Shown here piece after piece: positions 42,627 to 53,700 of a stretch of 64,000 bases of DNA. This DNA comes from Flavivirga algicola (GTDB taxonomy: Bacteria; Bacteroidota; Bacteroidia; Flavobacteriales; Flavobacteriaceae): contig NZ_JABBHF010000002.1 in assembly GCF_012910715.1 (NCBI RefSeq), forward strand, positions 5,001 through 69,000, read 5' to 3'. Position 1 is the first letter of the stretch, and each line of letters begins with the position of its first letter. The translations under genes and the position numbers were made by a program. The notes beneath the pieces were generated by a model. It saw only the letters and a program-made list of their open reading frames with translations. It made no database searches and was not told the origin of the DNA.

Positions 42627-43559
42627 TTAGTTTTTAAAAATATGATATGCCTCTAATTCTAATTTTTCTATAGGTATCAAGAAAACATTGTCTAACGTAG
42701 CACATTCATTTAAAGATTCGATACGTTTCCATCTTGCGCCATGCTCTTTATAAATATTATAATTTTCTGGAATCAGTGGAAAAAATAGTTCGTCTAACTT
42801 CACGTTACGTGCTTCATAGTATGGTTTATTAACTTCCATTAATACAGTTGGACGATGCTTATTAATGGTTTCCTTACCGCCCTTTAAACAAAAATCTTCA
42901 TGCCCTTCAATATCCATTTTTATGATATCTATACTATTGTAATTACCATAATTTTTATCCCAAATATCGTCTAATTTTTCAAGCTTAATAGGTGATAATT
43001 TAAATCCTTCGTCCATAGCCTCACTTGTTCGAATAGCTGCGTTCCCCGTATTGGATCCGTGTTTAAAATCTTCTCTTAATGTAATTTCTGTTTCTGCGGG
43101 TTTGTCGGATAATCCAAATTGATTGACTTCACATATTTCATTTAAATCATTCGCCTTTAAATTATTAGTAAGCCTTAAATAATTTCCTTCAAAAGGTTCA
43201 AAGGCGACGACATTTCCTGAAGCGTTTTTCGATCTGATAAAGTTACCCATTGAAACAGAATAATATCCAATATTACCGCCAATATCCAAAAAACATAAAT
43301 TCGGATCAAATAATGAATGAATAATAGCTATCAAATCTGGATCATACTTACCTGTATAAAAGGATATTCTTTCCGTTTTGGTACTCAAATCCACGAACAT
43401 GGTAGTGCCATCTTGCATGGTAGCCTTTACAACAGGCTCGGCGCCCAAAGCCAATAATAGCCTATTAAAGTGCTTATAAATCTGGTTTAGTTTACGATGG
43501 TAAGGCAACTTTCTTGTTACCCTGGATAAAACTTTTAAAATCCTGTTAGCGAATCCCAT
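42627..43559 (-). CDS. FkbM family methyltransferase
   Basis: 310 aa. SAM domain with FLDIGGNIGYYSVSMG (motif I), FEPFEGNYLRLTNNL, and IDIIKMDIEGHEDFCLKGG (FkbM signature), followed by LMEVNKPYY. Probably O-methylates a sugar. First gene of the minus-strand run; its -7 element TATTTTTG is at 43588-43581. Confidence 0.88.
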   Translation of the reverse strand: MGFANRILKVLSRVTRKLPYHRKLNQIYKHFNRLLLALGAEPVVKATMQDGTTMFVDLSTKTERISFYTGKYDPDLIAIIHSLFDPNLCFLDIGGNIGYYSVSMGNFIRSKNASGNVVAFEPFEGNYLRLTNNLKANDLNEICEVNQFGLSDKPAETEITLREDFKHGSNTGNAAIRTSEAMDEGFKLSPIKLEKLDDIWDKNYGNYNSIDIIKMDIEGHEDFCLKGGKETINKHRPTVLMEVNKPYYEARNVKLDELFFPLIPENYNIYKEHGARWKRIESLNECATLDNVFLIPIEKLELEAYHIFKN

Positions 43560-43580
43560 TTGTTAATATTTTAATCTTGG

Positions 43581-43588
43581 CAAAAATA
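43581..43588 (-). promoter_or_regulatory. -7 element before the FkbM gene
   Basis: Minus strand TATTTTTG fits TAnnTTTG, 22 nt before the start codon; probably starts the run 42627-41051. Confidence 0.5.
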
Positions 43589-43680
43589 AACAAGTTAAGC
43601 TTAGTTCTATTTGCAAATTATAGTTTTAATTTTACACTTAATTAATTGAGACAGGTTTATTATTAAAAATTGAAGTATTT

Positions 43681-44247
43681 ATGGGATTGAACCATGAAAT
43701 AAATAAGACGTTACAAATTTTAAAAGAAGGTGGGCTTATACTCTATCCAACAGACACCGTTTGGGGTATTGGCTGTGATGCAACAAATGAAGCTGCTGTT
43801 AAAAAGATCTACGAATTAAAACAACGTGAAGACAGCAAAGCCCTCATTTGCTTAGTAGCAGATGACCGAATGCTAAAAAAATATGTAAACAAAGTACCTG
43901 AAGCTGCTTTGGATATTATTGATATTTCCGAAAAACCAACAACCATTATTTATGATGAGGCGCAAAACCTAGCCTCTAATCTAATTGCCAACGACGGTAC
44001 TATAGCCATTAGAATACCAGATGATGACTTTTGTTATCAACTCTCAAGAAAACTAAATGCTGCTATTGTTTCGACATCGGCAAACATAAGCGGACAACCA
44101 ACGCCAAAATCGTATAAAGAAATAACTCCAGAGGTTTTAAAAGGTGTAGACTATGTTGTAAATTTGCAGCGCGAAAAAATCTGCGACAAACCATCTTCTA
44201 TTATTAAATTGAGTAATAGCGGTATTGTTAAGATAATAAGAACATAA
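43681..44247 (+). CDS. tsaC: threonylcarbamoyl-AMP synthase
   Basis: 188 aa YrdC/Sua5 domain. GGLILYPTDTVWGIGCDATN and YELKQREDSKALICLVADDR are the substrate-binding signatures, and VSTSANISGQPTP is the late one. Makes threonylcarbamoyl-AMP for the t6A37 modification of ANN-decoding tRNAs. Followed by cca, another tRNA gene, 56 nt on; the pair may share one transcript. Confidence 0.93.
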   Translation: MGLNHEINKTLQILKEGGLILYPTDTVWGIGCDATNEAAVKKIYELKQREDSKALICLVADDRMLKKYVNKVPEAALDIIDISEKPTTIIYDEAQNLASNLIANDGTIAIRIPDDDFCYQLSRKLNAAIVSTSANISGQPTPKSYKEITPEVLKGVDYVVNLQREKICDKPSSIIKLSNSGIVKIIRT

Positions 44248-44321
44248 AACTCAAATTTTAAGTATTAAAATCTAACCGAAACTGGTTTGGGATTTGAAAC
44301 TTAATGATTGAAACTTACTTG

Positions 44322-45749
44322 ATGAATTACGAAAAGGCACTACAACATAATATCTTCAAAATTATATCTCAATCTGCCAAAGAAATACGTGTAGACTGCT
44401 ATGTTATCGGTGGCTTTGTACGTGATTTTATACTAAAACGTGGTGATGCTAAAGATATTGATGTTGTTGCCATCGGAGATGGTATAAAGCTAGCCAAACA
44501 AGTTGCTAAAAACCTTCCAACCAAACCTAAAGTGCAGGTTTTTAAAACCTATGGTACTGCCATGTTGAGATACGACGACATTGAAATTGAGTTTGTTGGT
44601 GCCCGTAAAGAATCCTACAGTGAAGATAGCAGAAACCCTAAAGTAGAAAATGGGACTCTGGAAGATGACCAAAATCGTAGAGATTTTACCATAAATGCCT
44701 TGGCCTTAAATTTAAATGTATCAAGCTATGGTGATCTACTAGATCCTTTTAATGGTGTTGAAGATTTAGAAAAACAAATTATCCGTACACCTTTAACTCC
44801 AGATATTACCTATAGCGATGATCCCTTACGAATGATGCGCGCTATACGCTTTGCTACGCAATTAAATTTTACCATAGAAAGAGAATCGCTGCATGCCATA
44901 ACCAAAAATAGTCACCGCATTAAAATTATAACCAAAGAACGTATTGTCACAGAATTAAATAAAATTCTTGAAAGCAAAAAACCATCTATTGGGTTTCTCT
45001 TACTGGAAAAAACGGGGTTATTAGATTATATAATGCCAGAACTTACAGCTTTGAAAGGCATCGATGAAGTTGACGGTCAAAGACACAAAGACAATTTTTA
45101 TCATACTTTAGAAGTCGTTGATAATATCTCCAAAAACACTAATAACCTTTGGTTGCGTTGGGCTGCTTTATTACACGATATTGGCAAAGCCCCCACAAAG
45201 AGGTTTAGTAAAAAAGTGGGGTGGACATTTCATGGACATGAGTTTGAAGGCTCCAAAATGGTCTACCATTTATTTAAAAGACTTAAAATGCCATTGAATG
45301 ACAAAATGAAATTTGTACAAAAAATGGTATTTATGAGCTCACGTCCTATCGTACTAGCTCAAGATATTGTAACAGATTCTGCAGTGCGCCGCCTGGTTTT
45401 TGATGCTGGTGATTATGTTGATGATTTAATGACGCTTTGTGAAGCAGACATTACAACCAAAAACCCTAAAAAATTCCATAAATACCACAACAACTTTAAA
45501 ATAGTTCGTGAAAAAATTATTGAAGTTGAAGCCCGCGATCATATTAGAAACTTTCAACCTCCAATTACTGGAGAAGAAATTATGACAACATTTAACATAA
45601 AGCCATCACGCGAAATAGGCTTGATTAAAGATGTTATAAAAGAAGCCATTTTAGAGGGAGATATTCCAAACGAATATGAAGCTGCTTATAGACTAATGAT
45701 AAAAGAGGGTAAACGATTAGGATTAAAAGCCATTAATAAAAATGATTAA
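44322..45749 (+). CDS. cca: CCA tRNA nucleotidyltransferase
   Basis: 475 aa from the second Met at 44322 ([14 protein letters not shown]); a Met at 44304 adds six residues. Head domain [20 protein letters not shown] (GxxRD and the DxD), [12 protein letters not shown], and a C-terminal HD domain with HTLEVVDN and [10 protein letters not shown]. Adds or repairs the 3' CCA, needed here because the tRNA genes at 16637 and 16767 do not encode it. Overlaps the GNAT gene by eight nt. Confidence 0.94.
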   Translation: MNYEKALQHNIFKIISQSAKEIRVDCYVIGGFVRDFILKRGDAKDIDVVAIGDGIKLAKQVAKNLPTKPKVQVFKTYGTAMLRYDDIEIEFVGARKESYSEDSRNPKVENGTLEDDQNRRDFTINALALNLNVSSYGDLLDPFNGVEDLEKQIIRTPLTPDITYSDDPLRMMRAIRFATQLNFTIERESLHAITKNSHRIKIITKERIVTELNKILESKKPSIGFLLLEKTGLLDYIMPELTALKGIDEVDGQRHKDNFYHTLEVVDNISKNTNNLWLRWAALLHDIGKAPTKRFSKKVGWTFHGHEFEGSKMVYHLFKRLKMPLNDKMKFVQKMVFMSSRPIVLAQDIVTDSAVRRLVFDAGDYVDDLMTLCEADITTKNPKKFHKYHNNFKIVREKIIEVEARDHIRNFQPPITGEEIMTTFNIKPSREIGLIKDVIKEAILEGDIPNEYEAAYRLMIKEGKRLGLKAINKND

Positions 45750-46194
45750 ATTAATTAGAACCAATTCTGATAATAATGATTTTGTTAAGTTAGTTAACTT
45801 ATTAAATGACTATTTAAAAATAATAGATGGTGATGATCATGAATTTTATAATCAATATAATGGGATTGATACATTAAAAAATGTTATAGTCTCTTATATA
45901 GATGATAAGCCTGTTGGTTGTGGTGCTTTTAAAAAATATACCGAAAATGAAGTTGAGATTAAACGTATGTTCACGCTTCCAGAAACAAGAGGTCAAGGCG
46001 TTGCATCTAAAATCTTAAAAGAATTGGAAGACTGGTCTAAAGAGCTAAATTTTGAAGCCTGTGTATTAGAAACCGGTAAACGACAAATAGAAGCTGTTCA
46101 GTTCTATAAGAAAAACAACTATACGATTATCCCTAATTACGGACAGTATGAAGGGATAAGCAATAGTCTTTGTTTAAAAAAAATGTTAGACTAA
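45742..46194 (+). CDS. GNAT family N-acetyltransferase
   Basis: 150 aa. CoA-binding R-G-Q-G-V-A-S motif in [19 protein letters not shown], with [15 protein letters not shown] in the C-terminus. Its start lies inside the end of cca, so it is translated from the same message. Substrate unknown. Confidence 0.87.
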   Translation: MIKLIRTNSDNNDFVKLVNLLNDYLKIIDGDDHEFYNQYNGIDTLKNVIVSYIDDKPVGCGAFKKYTENEVEIKRMFTLPETRGQGVASKILKELEDWSKELNFEACVLETGKRQIEAVQFYKKNNYTIIPNYGQYEGISNSLCLKKMLD

Positions 46195-46248
46195 ATAGTT
46201 GTCTCGAGTACAGTCAAGAGGCTTATAAATAATTCGACCTGACAAAAA

Positions 46249-47265
46249 ATGAATAAAGACAACAAAAAAGTTATATACTGGTTACTTACAGGCTGCCTGC
46301 TTATTTTTATTATGGTAGTCGTTGGCGGCATTACAAGATTAACCCACTCTGGGTTATCAATATCTAACTATAAACTGATATCTGGTACTATCCCACCTGT
46401 GAATGAGACTGAATGGCAAGAAGCTTTCAACTTATATAAACAGTATCCAGAATACCAAAAATTAAACAACCAATTCACACTTCAGGATTTTAAAGATATT
46501 TATTTTTGGGAATGGCTACACCGTGTTATTGGTAGGTTTATCGGACTCGTATTTTTTATTCCTTTTTTATACTTTTTAATAAAAAAACAGCTATCAAAAG
46601 CGACTATAAAAAAATCTATCGTCCTCCTATGTCTAGGTGCATTTCAAGGCTTTTTAGGGTGGTATATGGTTAAAAGTGGTCTCGTCGATAATCCAGATGT
46701 AAGCCATTATCGTTTAGCAGCACATTTAACAACTGCTTTTATAACATTCGCATATACCTTTTGGGTTGCTCTTGATTTAATATTCCCTCATAAAAAACAA
46801 ACAGATAAGGCTTTTAGAAACCTAATACGAATAGGCCTTGCCGTTCTATTATTACAAATTATATACGGTGCGTTTGTCGCTGGTTTAGATGCTGGTTTTA
46901 TTCATAACCATTGGCCCATGATGAGTGAAGGCAAATTTATGCACCAAACGGTTTATATTGAACAAAACCCATTGTATAAAAACTTTATTGAAGGAAAAAG
47001 TGGTGTTCAGTTTGTTCACAGAATATTGGCATATATTGTCGTTTTATTTATCCTATTAATTTGGAAAAAATCAAAAAAACTAAGTCTAACCATCTATCAG
47101 TCAAAAGGAATAAAAATATTGCTCATTATAGTCTGTATCCAGTTTTTATTAGGAGTATTTACTATATTGCTACAAGTACCTGTATGGTTAGGCGTAGCGC
47201 ATCAAATAGGTGCCTTCTTCTTACTAAGCGCTATGACTTTTACAATGCATCGTTTTTCCAAATAA
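46249..47265 (+). CDS. ctaA: heme A synthase (COX15/CtaA family)
   Basis: 338 aa with eight predicted membrane helices. Conserved heme ligands in WEWLHRVIGRFIGL, HYRLAAHLT, VHRILAYIVV and GVAHQIGAFFLL, and the early GGITRLTHSGLS. Turns heme O into heme A for cytochrome oxidase. Single gene; the cytochrome oxidase genes are not in the window. Confidence 0.94.
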   Translation: MNKDNKKVIYWLLTGCLLIFIMVVVGGITRLTHSGLSISNYKLISGTIPPVNETEWQEAFNLYKQYPEYQKLNNQFTLQDFKDIYFWEWLHRVIGRFIGLVFFIPFLYFLIKKQLSKATIKKSIVLLCLGAFQGFLGWYMVKSGLVDNPDVSHYRLAAHLTTAFITFAYTFWVALDLIFPHKKQTDKAFRNLIRIGLAVLLLQIIYGAFVAGLDAGFIHNHWPMMSEGKFMHQTVYIEQNPLYKNFIEGKSGVQFVHRILAYIVVLFILLIWKKSKKLSLTIYQSKGIKILLIIVCIQFLLGVFTILLQVPVWLGVAHQIGAFFLLSAMTFTMHRFSK

Positions 47266-47277
47266 TTTTAAAAAACA

Positions 47278-47285
47278 TACCTTTG
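47278..47285 (+). promoter_or_regulatory. -7 element before the gene at 47304
   Basis: TACCTTTG matches TAnnTTTG, 18 nt before the start codon. Confidence 0.55.
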
Positions 47286-47303
47286 TAGTATAACTTTTTT
47301 AGC

Positions 47304-47816
47304 ATGATTTACAGATTTAGAGTTATTTTAGATAATGATACCGAAGATGATATTTTTCGTGATTTAGAAATTCGTGAAACAGATACTCTTGAAGACTTAC
47401 ATAATGTCATTACGCAATCCTTTGGATTCGATGGTACCGAAATGGCATCTTTTTACATAAGTGATGAACAATGGAACCAAGGGGAAGAAATTTCATTGTT
47501 TGATTTAAGTGACGATAATTCTGCTCGTTTAATGAACGAAACAGAAATTAGTAGTGTGGTGCATGAAGTACAGCCAAAGCTGATCTATGTATATGATTTT
47601 TTAAGTATGTGGACCTTTTATGTTGAATTAGCTGAAATTGTAGAAGAAGCTAAAGGAACAGACTACCCTAATTTAATGTTTGTTCAGGGTCAAGTCCCAG
47701 ACCAAGCCCCAGATAAGTTATTTGAAGCAGATCCTACTGACGATTTTGATGAATTTGAAGATGGTATGGATGTTGACGATTATAATAATTTAGATTTTGA
47801 TGAAAACTGGAATTAA
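47304..47816 (+). CDS. plasmid pRiA4b ORF-3 family protein
   Basis: 170 aa. MIYRFRVILDNDTEDDIFRD, LEDLHNVITQSFGFDGTEMA and YDFLSMWTFYVELAEI fit the pRiA4b ORF-3/IS1096-type passenger domain of unknown function, common in Bacteroidota chromosomes. The last 40 residues are very acidic. Not evidence of a plasmid. Its TAA stop overlaps TTAA with the convergent neighbour. Confidence 0.82.
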   Translation: MIYRFRVILDNDTEDDIFRDLEIRETDTLEDLHNVITQSFGFDGTEMASFYISDEQWNQGEEISLFDLSDDNSARLMNETEISSVVHEVQPKLIYVYDFLSMWTFYVELAEIVEEAKGTDYPNLMFVQGQVPDQAPDKLFEADPTDDFDEFEDGMDVDDYNNLDFDENWN

Positions 47817-48889
47817 TCTTCTTTAGACCATCTTAAATTCTCAAGTTTTACATTTTCATAATTACGGGTTAAAAACTCTAAGGCATATTTAAGTATTTCG
47901 CCCATGTTTTTACTACGCTTAAAATTTACATCGTGTGTATAATCAAAGATTGTAGTCTTTAACAAATTAATATTTTCTTCATTGGAAATATCATCATCCA
48001 TCATACAATCCAATAACTTTTCTATTCTTCCTGCAAAACTTTTTAATCGTTTTACTAAAATAGAACGCTCTTCTGTTTTATACTGATCAATAGAAAGCTT
48101 TTGTATACTCTTAGAAACCAATTCCACCATTTCTAAATTTTCTTTAAAGAACTGAGGTCTGTAAATATTAAACTTCCCTTCATAACACTGCTGGTCAAAA
48201 TCAATAGCCCTGATCTTATACACCACATGGTCGAAATCATGAGTAGGTACAATAACGTAGTTATACGATCGCATATCTCCCAATAGCCTGATCATACAAC
48301 GCTCATTAAATTTCACAAACTCTTTAGCAATTTGTGCTTTTTCAGACTTACTGCACTTAGGCAGCATATTTTTTATAAACTCATCTCCAGGAATACCAGC
48401 AATATGCTCTTCAATTAGGGTGTTTTTATAAACCAAAAAATTAAGATTATACGGCGATAGCATATGTTCTAATTCCAAGCCATAAATACGGGAAGCATCA
48501 GTCGTTTTTATATAAAAATAAGTAAAGTTGTCGTTTAAAATATTTCTTATTTTAACCCTAAAAGGTTTAGAGTTTCCAAATGTACAGTAATCAATCGCAT
48601 CAACATTTAAAAACGGAAGAATATTTTCATTACCATCAGAATGCAAAATAGTATACACCTTTTTTAATGACGAATCAATTTCTTCTCTTTCAAATTCGTT
48701 ATAATAAACCCGAATCCAAAGCGTGTCGTTATCCTCTTTATCATATACAACAACAGAACCTTGAAAGCGTAATAAATCATCATAAAAAATTGGAATTTTT
48801 GTATTTCTATCATAGATAGTTAGATAATCGTGTAATTTAGCAGTTACAGGATATGATGGCTTTCTTTTAGATATCTTTAAATCTTGCAT
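47813..48889 (-). CDS. hypothetical protein
   Basis: 358 aa from the second Met (48889); a TTG at 48907 is a poorer start. Cytoplasmic, no membrane segment. Phrases such as IPIFYDDLLRFQGSVVVYDK, FYIKTTDASRIYGLELEHML and RDMRSYNY-like RLLGDMRSYNYVIVPTHDFD with IRAIDFDQQCYEG recall a kinase-like ligand-binding fold (HipA/Kdo-kinase type loop) but the catalytic residues cannot be assigned. Single gene, convergent with 47304. Confidence 0.68.
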   Translation of the reverse strand: MQDLKISKRKPSYPVTAKLHDYLTIYDRNTKIPIFYDDLLRFQGSVVVYDKEDNDTLWIRVYYNEFEREEIDSSLKKVYTILHSDGNENILPFLNVDAIDYCTFGNSKPFRVKIRNILNDNFTYFYIKTTDASRIYGLELEHMLSPYNLNFLVYKNTLIEEHIAGIPGDEFIKNMLPKCSKSEKAQIAKEFVKFNERCMIRLLGDMRSYNYVIVPTHDFDHVVYKIRAIDFDQQCYEGKFNIYRPQFFKENLEMVELVSKSIQKLSIDQYKTEERSILVKRLKSFAGRIEKLLDCMMDDDISNEENINLLKTTIFDYTHDVNFKRSKNMGEILKYALEFLTRNYENVKLENLRWSKED

Positions 48890-49006
48890 AATCGTATAAT
48901 TATTCAAATTTAAAACTTTTATTTAACACACCTGTAACAAAATAGTCGAACCGTCGTCGTATTTAAAAATAATCAATACCACTTATGGTATTAAAAATCT
49001 AAAAAT

Positions 49007-49903
49007 TTGGAGTCTATACTAACAATTAACAACCTCACTAAAAAATTTGGGTATTTAACAGCGGTAAAAGATCTTTCTTTTACTATAAACAAAGGCAATG
49101 TTTATGGTATTTTAGGACCAAATGGAAGTGGAAAATCTACAACTTTAGGAATTGTCTTAAACGTGGTAAACAAAACACAGGGAGATTTTCATTGGTTTGA
49201 TGGAAATACCTCTACCCATGATGCTTTAAAAAAAGTTGGGGCCATTATTGAGCGTCCAAATTTTTATCCTTATATGACAGCTACTCAAAATTTAAGGCTG
49301 GTTTGTAAAATAAAAGGTGTTGATTATAGTAAAGTAGAAGAGAAATTAGAAGTTGTAGGGCTTTTAGATCGAAAAGACAGTAAATTCAAGACCTATTCGT
49401 TGGGTATGAAACAGCGCTTAGCCATTGCATCTGCACTTTTAAATGATCCTGAGATTCTCATTTTAGACGAACCAACAAACGGATTGGATCCTCAAGGGAT
49501 ACATCAAATTAGAGAAATTATAAAACAAATAGCAGCAAAAGGAACCACAATTCTCCTAGCATCACATTTATTAGATGAAGTTGAAAAAGTCTGTTCTCAT
49601 GTCGTAGTACTTCGTAAAGGTGTTAAACTATATTCTGGTCGTGTGGATGAAATGATTTCCAGCCATGGTTTTTTTGAATTAAAAACAAATAAACAAGAAG
49701 AACTAATAACACTCTTGGAAAACAATACCGCATTTAAAAGTATCAAGGTTGAAGGTGATTTGATAACTGCCTTTTTAGATACTCCAATGGCATCTGAAGA
49801 CTTCAATAAATACACATTCGAACAAGGTATAATACTCACACATCTTGTACAGCGTAAAGAAAGTTTAGAAGAACAGTTTTTACAATTAACAGACAATAAC
49901 TAA
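49007..49903 (+). CDS. ABC transporter ATP-binding protein
   Basis: 298 aa. Walker A GPNGSGKST (about 39-47), the signature YSLGMKQRLAIASAL in the ABC-2 type form, and Walker B EILILDEPTNGLDPQG. TTG at 49007 is required as start: upstream the frame has a stop at 48992 and the next ATG falls inside the Walker A strand. Powers the permease encoded 20 nt downstream. Substrate unknown. Confidence 0.9.
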   Translation: MESILTINNLTKKFGYLTAVKDLSFTINKGNVYGILGPNGSGKSTTLGIVLNVVNKTQGDFHWFDGNTSTHDALKKVGAIIERPNFYPYMTATQNLRLVCKIKGVDYSKVEEKLEVVGLLDRKDSKFKTYSLGMKQRLAIASALLNDPEILILDEPTNGLDPQGIHQIREIIKQIAAKGTTILLASHLLDEVEKVCSHVVVLRKGVKLYSGRVDEMISSHGFFELKTNKQEELITLLENNTAFKSIKVEGDLITAFLDTPMASEDFNKYTFEQGIILTHLVQRKESLEEQFLQLTDNN

Positions 49904-49922
49904 TACAATCAAAAAACAACAT

Positions 49923-50747
49923 ATGTTACGACTTTTAAATTTAGAATTACAAAAGCTACTCCTTAACAGAACTAGTAAAATACTTATATTCGTTTCGTTT
50001 ATCCTTCCCTTTTTTGTTATTCTGCTATCATCATTAAAAATTAATGTATTTGGTTTTTTTACTTTAGAGTTAGGTGAATTGGGTATTTTTAATTTTCCGA
50101 TAATCTGGCATTTAACCACTTTTTTCGCTTCTCAATTTAAATTCTTTTTTGCTATTGTGGTAGTGAGCATGATAGGTAATGAGTACAGCAATAAAACTAT
50201 AAAACAAAATCTTATTGATGGCTTGAGTAAAAAAGAATTTATTCTTTCAAAATTTTATACTATTGTTTTCTTTTCCTTGGTTTCTACCATATTAATAAGT
50301 TTAATTTCTTTTTGTATTGGACTTTATTATTCTAGTTATACAGAAGCTTCTATAATTTTTAGAGAAACCGAATTCTTATTGGCATATTTTGTAAAGCTAA
50401 TCGGCTTCTTTAGTTTATGTTTATTTTTTGGAATGCTTGTAAAGCGTTCAGCTTTTGCCTTAGCTTTTTTATTTATACTTTACATATTAGAGTGGATTCT
50501 ATTTGGCTTAATGGCCTGGAAAACAGATACTGGCATGGCCGAAAAAATACAGAACTTTTTTCCACTAAAATCCATGTATAAATTAATTGATCAACCTTTT
50601 CAAAGAATTGCCATGACGAAATTCCCAGACAAGGCCAATTTATCATACGACTATGTTGCACACTGGTATGAAATGGCTATTGTTTTAGGTTGGACTGCCC
50701 TATTTGTCTTTTTATCGTATAGATTATTAAAAAAGCGGGATTTATGA
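49923..50747 (+). CDS. ABC-2 type transporter permease
   Basis: 274 aa with six membrane helices and the ABC-2 pattern, including EYSNKTIKQNLIDGLSKKEF, the short cytoplasmic coupling region. Partner of the ATPase at 49007. No specific substrate motif seen. Confidence 0.86.
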   Translation: MLRLLNLELQKLLLNRTSKILIFVSFILPFFVILLSSLKINVFGFFTLELGELGIFNFPIIWHLTTFFASQFKFFFAIVVVSMIGNEYSNKTIKQNLIDGLSKKEFILSKFYTIVFFSLVSTILISLISFCIGLYYSSYTEASIIFRETEFLLAYFVKLIGFFSLCLFFGMLVKRSAFALAFLFILYILEWILFGLMAWKTDTGMAEKIQNFFPLKSMYKLIDQPFQRIAMTKFPDKANLSYDYVAHWYEMAIVLGWTALFVFLSYRLLKKRDL

Positions 50748-50775
50748 TATCTTTGGTAGCTGTTGCTACCAAAAG
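50748..50775 (+). promoter_or_regulatory. candidate promoter with hairpin before the first large protein
   Basis: TATCTTTG (50748-50755) fits TAnnTTTG. It overlaps the left arm of the 9-bp inverted repeat TTTGGTAGC-TGTT-GCTACCAAA (50752-50773), which ends two nt before the start codon at 50776. Whether the hairpin matters in the transcript is unknown. Confidence 0.45.
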
Positions 50776-53700
50776 ATGAAAAAAATTGCATTATTCATAA
50801 TTCTAAACCTGATAAGTTTTAATTTATCTGCTCAAAGAGAGGCTTCTAACTGGTTTTTCGGGTTTGGATCTGGTATAAAATTTAATCAACAACTTGGCAT
50901 AGTTGAACCAGAAATTGGTAGCGTAAATACCTTTGAAGGATGCTCTGCTATATCTGATAATGATGGCAATTTACTCTTTTCTACTGATGGAACTTATGTT
51001 TATTCAAGAAACAATGCCGTAATGCCCAATGGTTTCGGTTTGCTTGGTAACCCTTCAAGTTCTCAATCGGCTATAATTGTACCCAAGCCAAAAGATCCCA
51101 ATATCTATTATATTTTTACTGTAAGTACACATTTTACAGGTATTGAAGGAAGCGTTAATGAAGGTTTAAACTATTCTGAGGTCGATATGAGATTGAATAA
51201 TGGTCTTGGAGATGTAACAACAAAGAATGTAAACTTATTGAGATATTCCTCAGAAAAAGTTAGTGCAGTATTAAAGGACTGTAAAACAGAAGCTATTTGG
51301 GTAGTAACACTAGGAACTAACTCGCGAAGGGGAGGTATGACTAATGGTGATTATAATACATTTCATGCATTTGAAGTGACTGATCAAGGTGTCGATCCAA
51401 ATGGTGCAATTAGATCTGTTTTTTTGAAAGAAGACCTCATATTAGACCCTAGAGGATATTTAAAAATATCCCCAGACGGTAGTAAAATAGCTGTTGCAAA
51501 TGTTTCTAATGGATTGTATTTATACAATTTTGATAAAGAGACTGGAATTGTAACAGATGAGGCTTTAGTCGGTATTCATTCAGATAATAGGGCTCCATAT
51601 GGGATCGAATTTTCTCCAAACAGTAAATTTTTATATGCATCTACTTATAATAATGCTACTGACAATATTGATCTCCCAGAAACCCATTCATCATCCCTAA
51701 TACAATTCGATGTTACTTTTCCTTCAATAGTTGTTAGCGAAACCCAGGTTCTTCTCGATGAACGTCAACTTTATAGAGGAGCACTACAACTAGGACCAGA
51801 TGGAAGAATATACAGAGCTTTAAGTGAAACTTACAATTTAGGGCTTCCGCACCTAGGGGTTATTAATTTTCCAAACAGAAAAGGAAAAGCAAGTGATTAT
51901 AGACATAATGCCATAGCACTTTCTGCTAATTCAACTCAAGGCCTTCCCCCTTTTATACAGTCATTCTTTAGTGAACAAATAGATATTATTCAAAATGGTC
52001 AAAGCTCAACAAATTTGGCTTTATGTGGAAATGAAACCTATTTTCTTAAGGGGACTAATATTCCTGGAGCAAGCTATACATGGACCCATGATGGCGTTAT
52101 ATTACCCGACAATGACTTTGATCTAGAAGTGAACGATACTGGTCACTACCAACTGCTCATTGAGCCTAATAATGGTGAATGTGATATAGAAGGTGAAGCT
52201 TTTGTAGCTCGCTTCGCTAGACCAATTGCAAATACACCAAGTAATCAAAATATTTGTGACAGTAATAATGATGGTTCTCATGTATTCGATTTCACTTTAA
52301 TGGACAGTGAAATTATGGGCACGCAAGACCCAAACATATATAGAACACATTATTACCCTACTCAAGAAGATGCCGTTAATAATACAAATGAAATTTTTGG
52401 ATTATATAGTAATATTTCCAATCCTCAAGAGATTTTTGTAAGATTATCGGTGGACAGAAATTCAGATTGTTACGATATGACTTCGTTTGTTGTAGAAGTT
52501 TTCAATACCCCTACAGCTTTCCCTGTAAGTCCGCTAGAAATTTGTGATATGGAAATTGCCTCTGATTTAAATGTTCTCAATGGGCAAACCGAAATTAATT
52601 TGCATCAATTCGATGATGGTATTTTAGGGGCACAAGATCCTTTAGCCTATTCCATTAGCTATTATAAGTCAATAAATGATGCTGAAACAAAAAATGCGCC
52701 ACTAAATTTTTCCTATTATAATGAAACAGCATTTTCAGAAACTATTTATGCAAGAATAGAGAATAATTTAAATATTGACTGTTTTGATATTACCCCTCCA
52801 ATTAACATAACAATAAATCCATTACCTGAATTTGCAAACACAGCCTTAATTCAATGTGATGAAGATGGTATTGCAGATGGAATAACTGTTTTCAATCTTA
52901 ATGAAGCCAGAGAAGTTTTAACCCAAAATATTTCGAATCGGTCAGCCAAATTTTATACTGATTCTGCCCGATCCAATGAAATTAACGGAGATCGTTTTAT
53001 AAATACCAGTAATCCACAAACAATTTATGTTGATATTATTGATGATCAAACTTTATGTGTTTCTTATGCCGAATTATCTTTGGAAGTTTCATCTACCCAA
53101 ACTGATGACTATGCCCTACCTGCCGTTTGTGATGAAATAGGTTCTGAAGATGGCATTAATACTTTTAATCTAGATGATATAACTACTAATATACAATCTT
53201 TAAATGGCATAACGTTTCCAATTTTTTATTACGAAACATATGAAGATGCCCTATTAGAACAAAACGAACTTAGTTCTCCTTATAGTAATACAACCCCCTA
53301 CTCTCAAACTATTTATGCAAGAGTAGAAAACAACAACGCTTGTTATGGTATTAGTGAAGTATCACTAACTATTAATGAATTACCCAATGTTGACACAGAA
53401 GGAGCCGATTATTATTGTTTAAATAGGTCTCCAGACACTATTACACTCGATGCCGCCGTTTTAAACGATGTCCCCTCTAATTATACCTATAATTGGTCTA
53501 CTGGTGATAATACCTATGAAGTTGAAATAAATCAACCCGGAGTATATACAGTAGAAATTACAAATGTAAACGGTTGTTCTAAACAAAGAATTATTACAGT
53601 AGAAGCTTCTAATACCGCTACTTTTAATTCTATTGATGTCGTAGACGCTTCCTCTAATAATATCGTTACCGTAATGGTATCTGGAGAAGGCACTTATCAA

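Noticed and set aside
47061-47288. 75-codon plus-strand frame at the end of the heme A synthase gene
   Set aside because: It overlaps ctaA in another frame and shows no family features.
47304-47816. Plasmid or insertion-sequence origin suggested by the pRiA4b ORF-3 name
   Set aside because: The family is common on Bacteroidota chromosomes, and no transposase, integrase or terminal repeats lie nearby.
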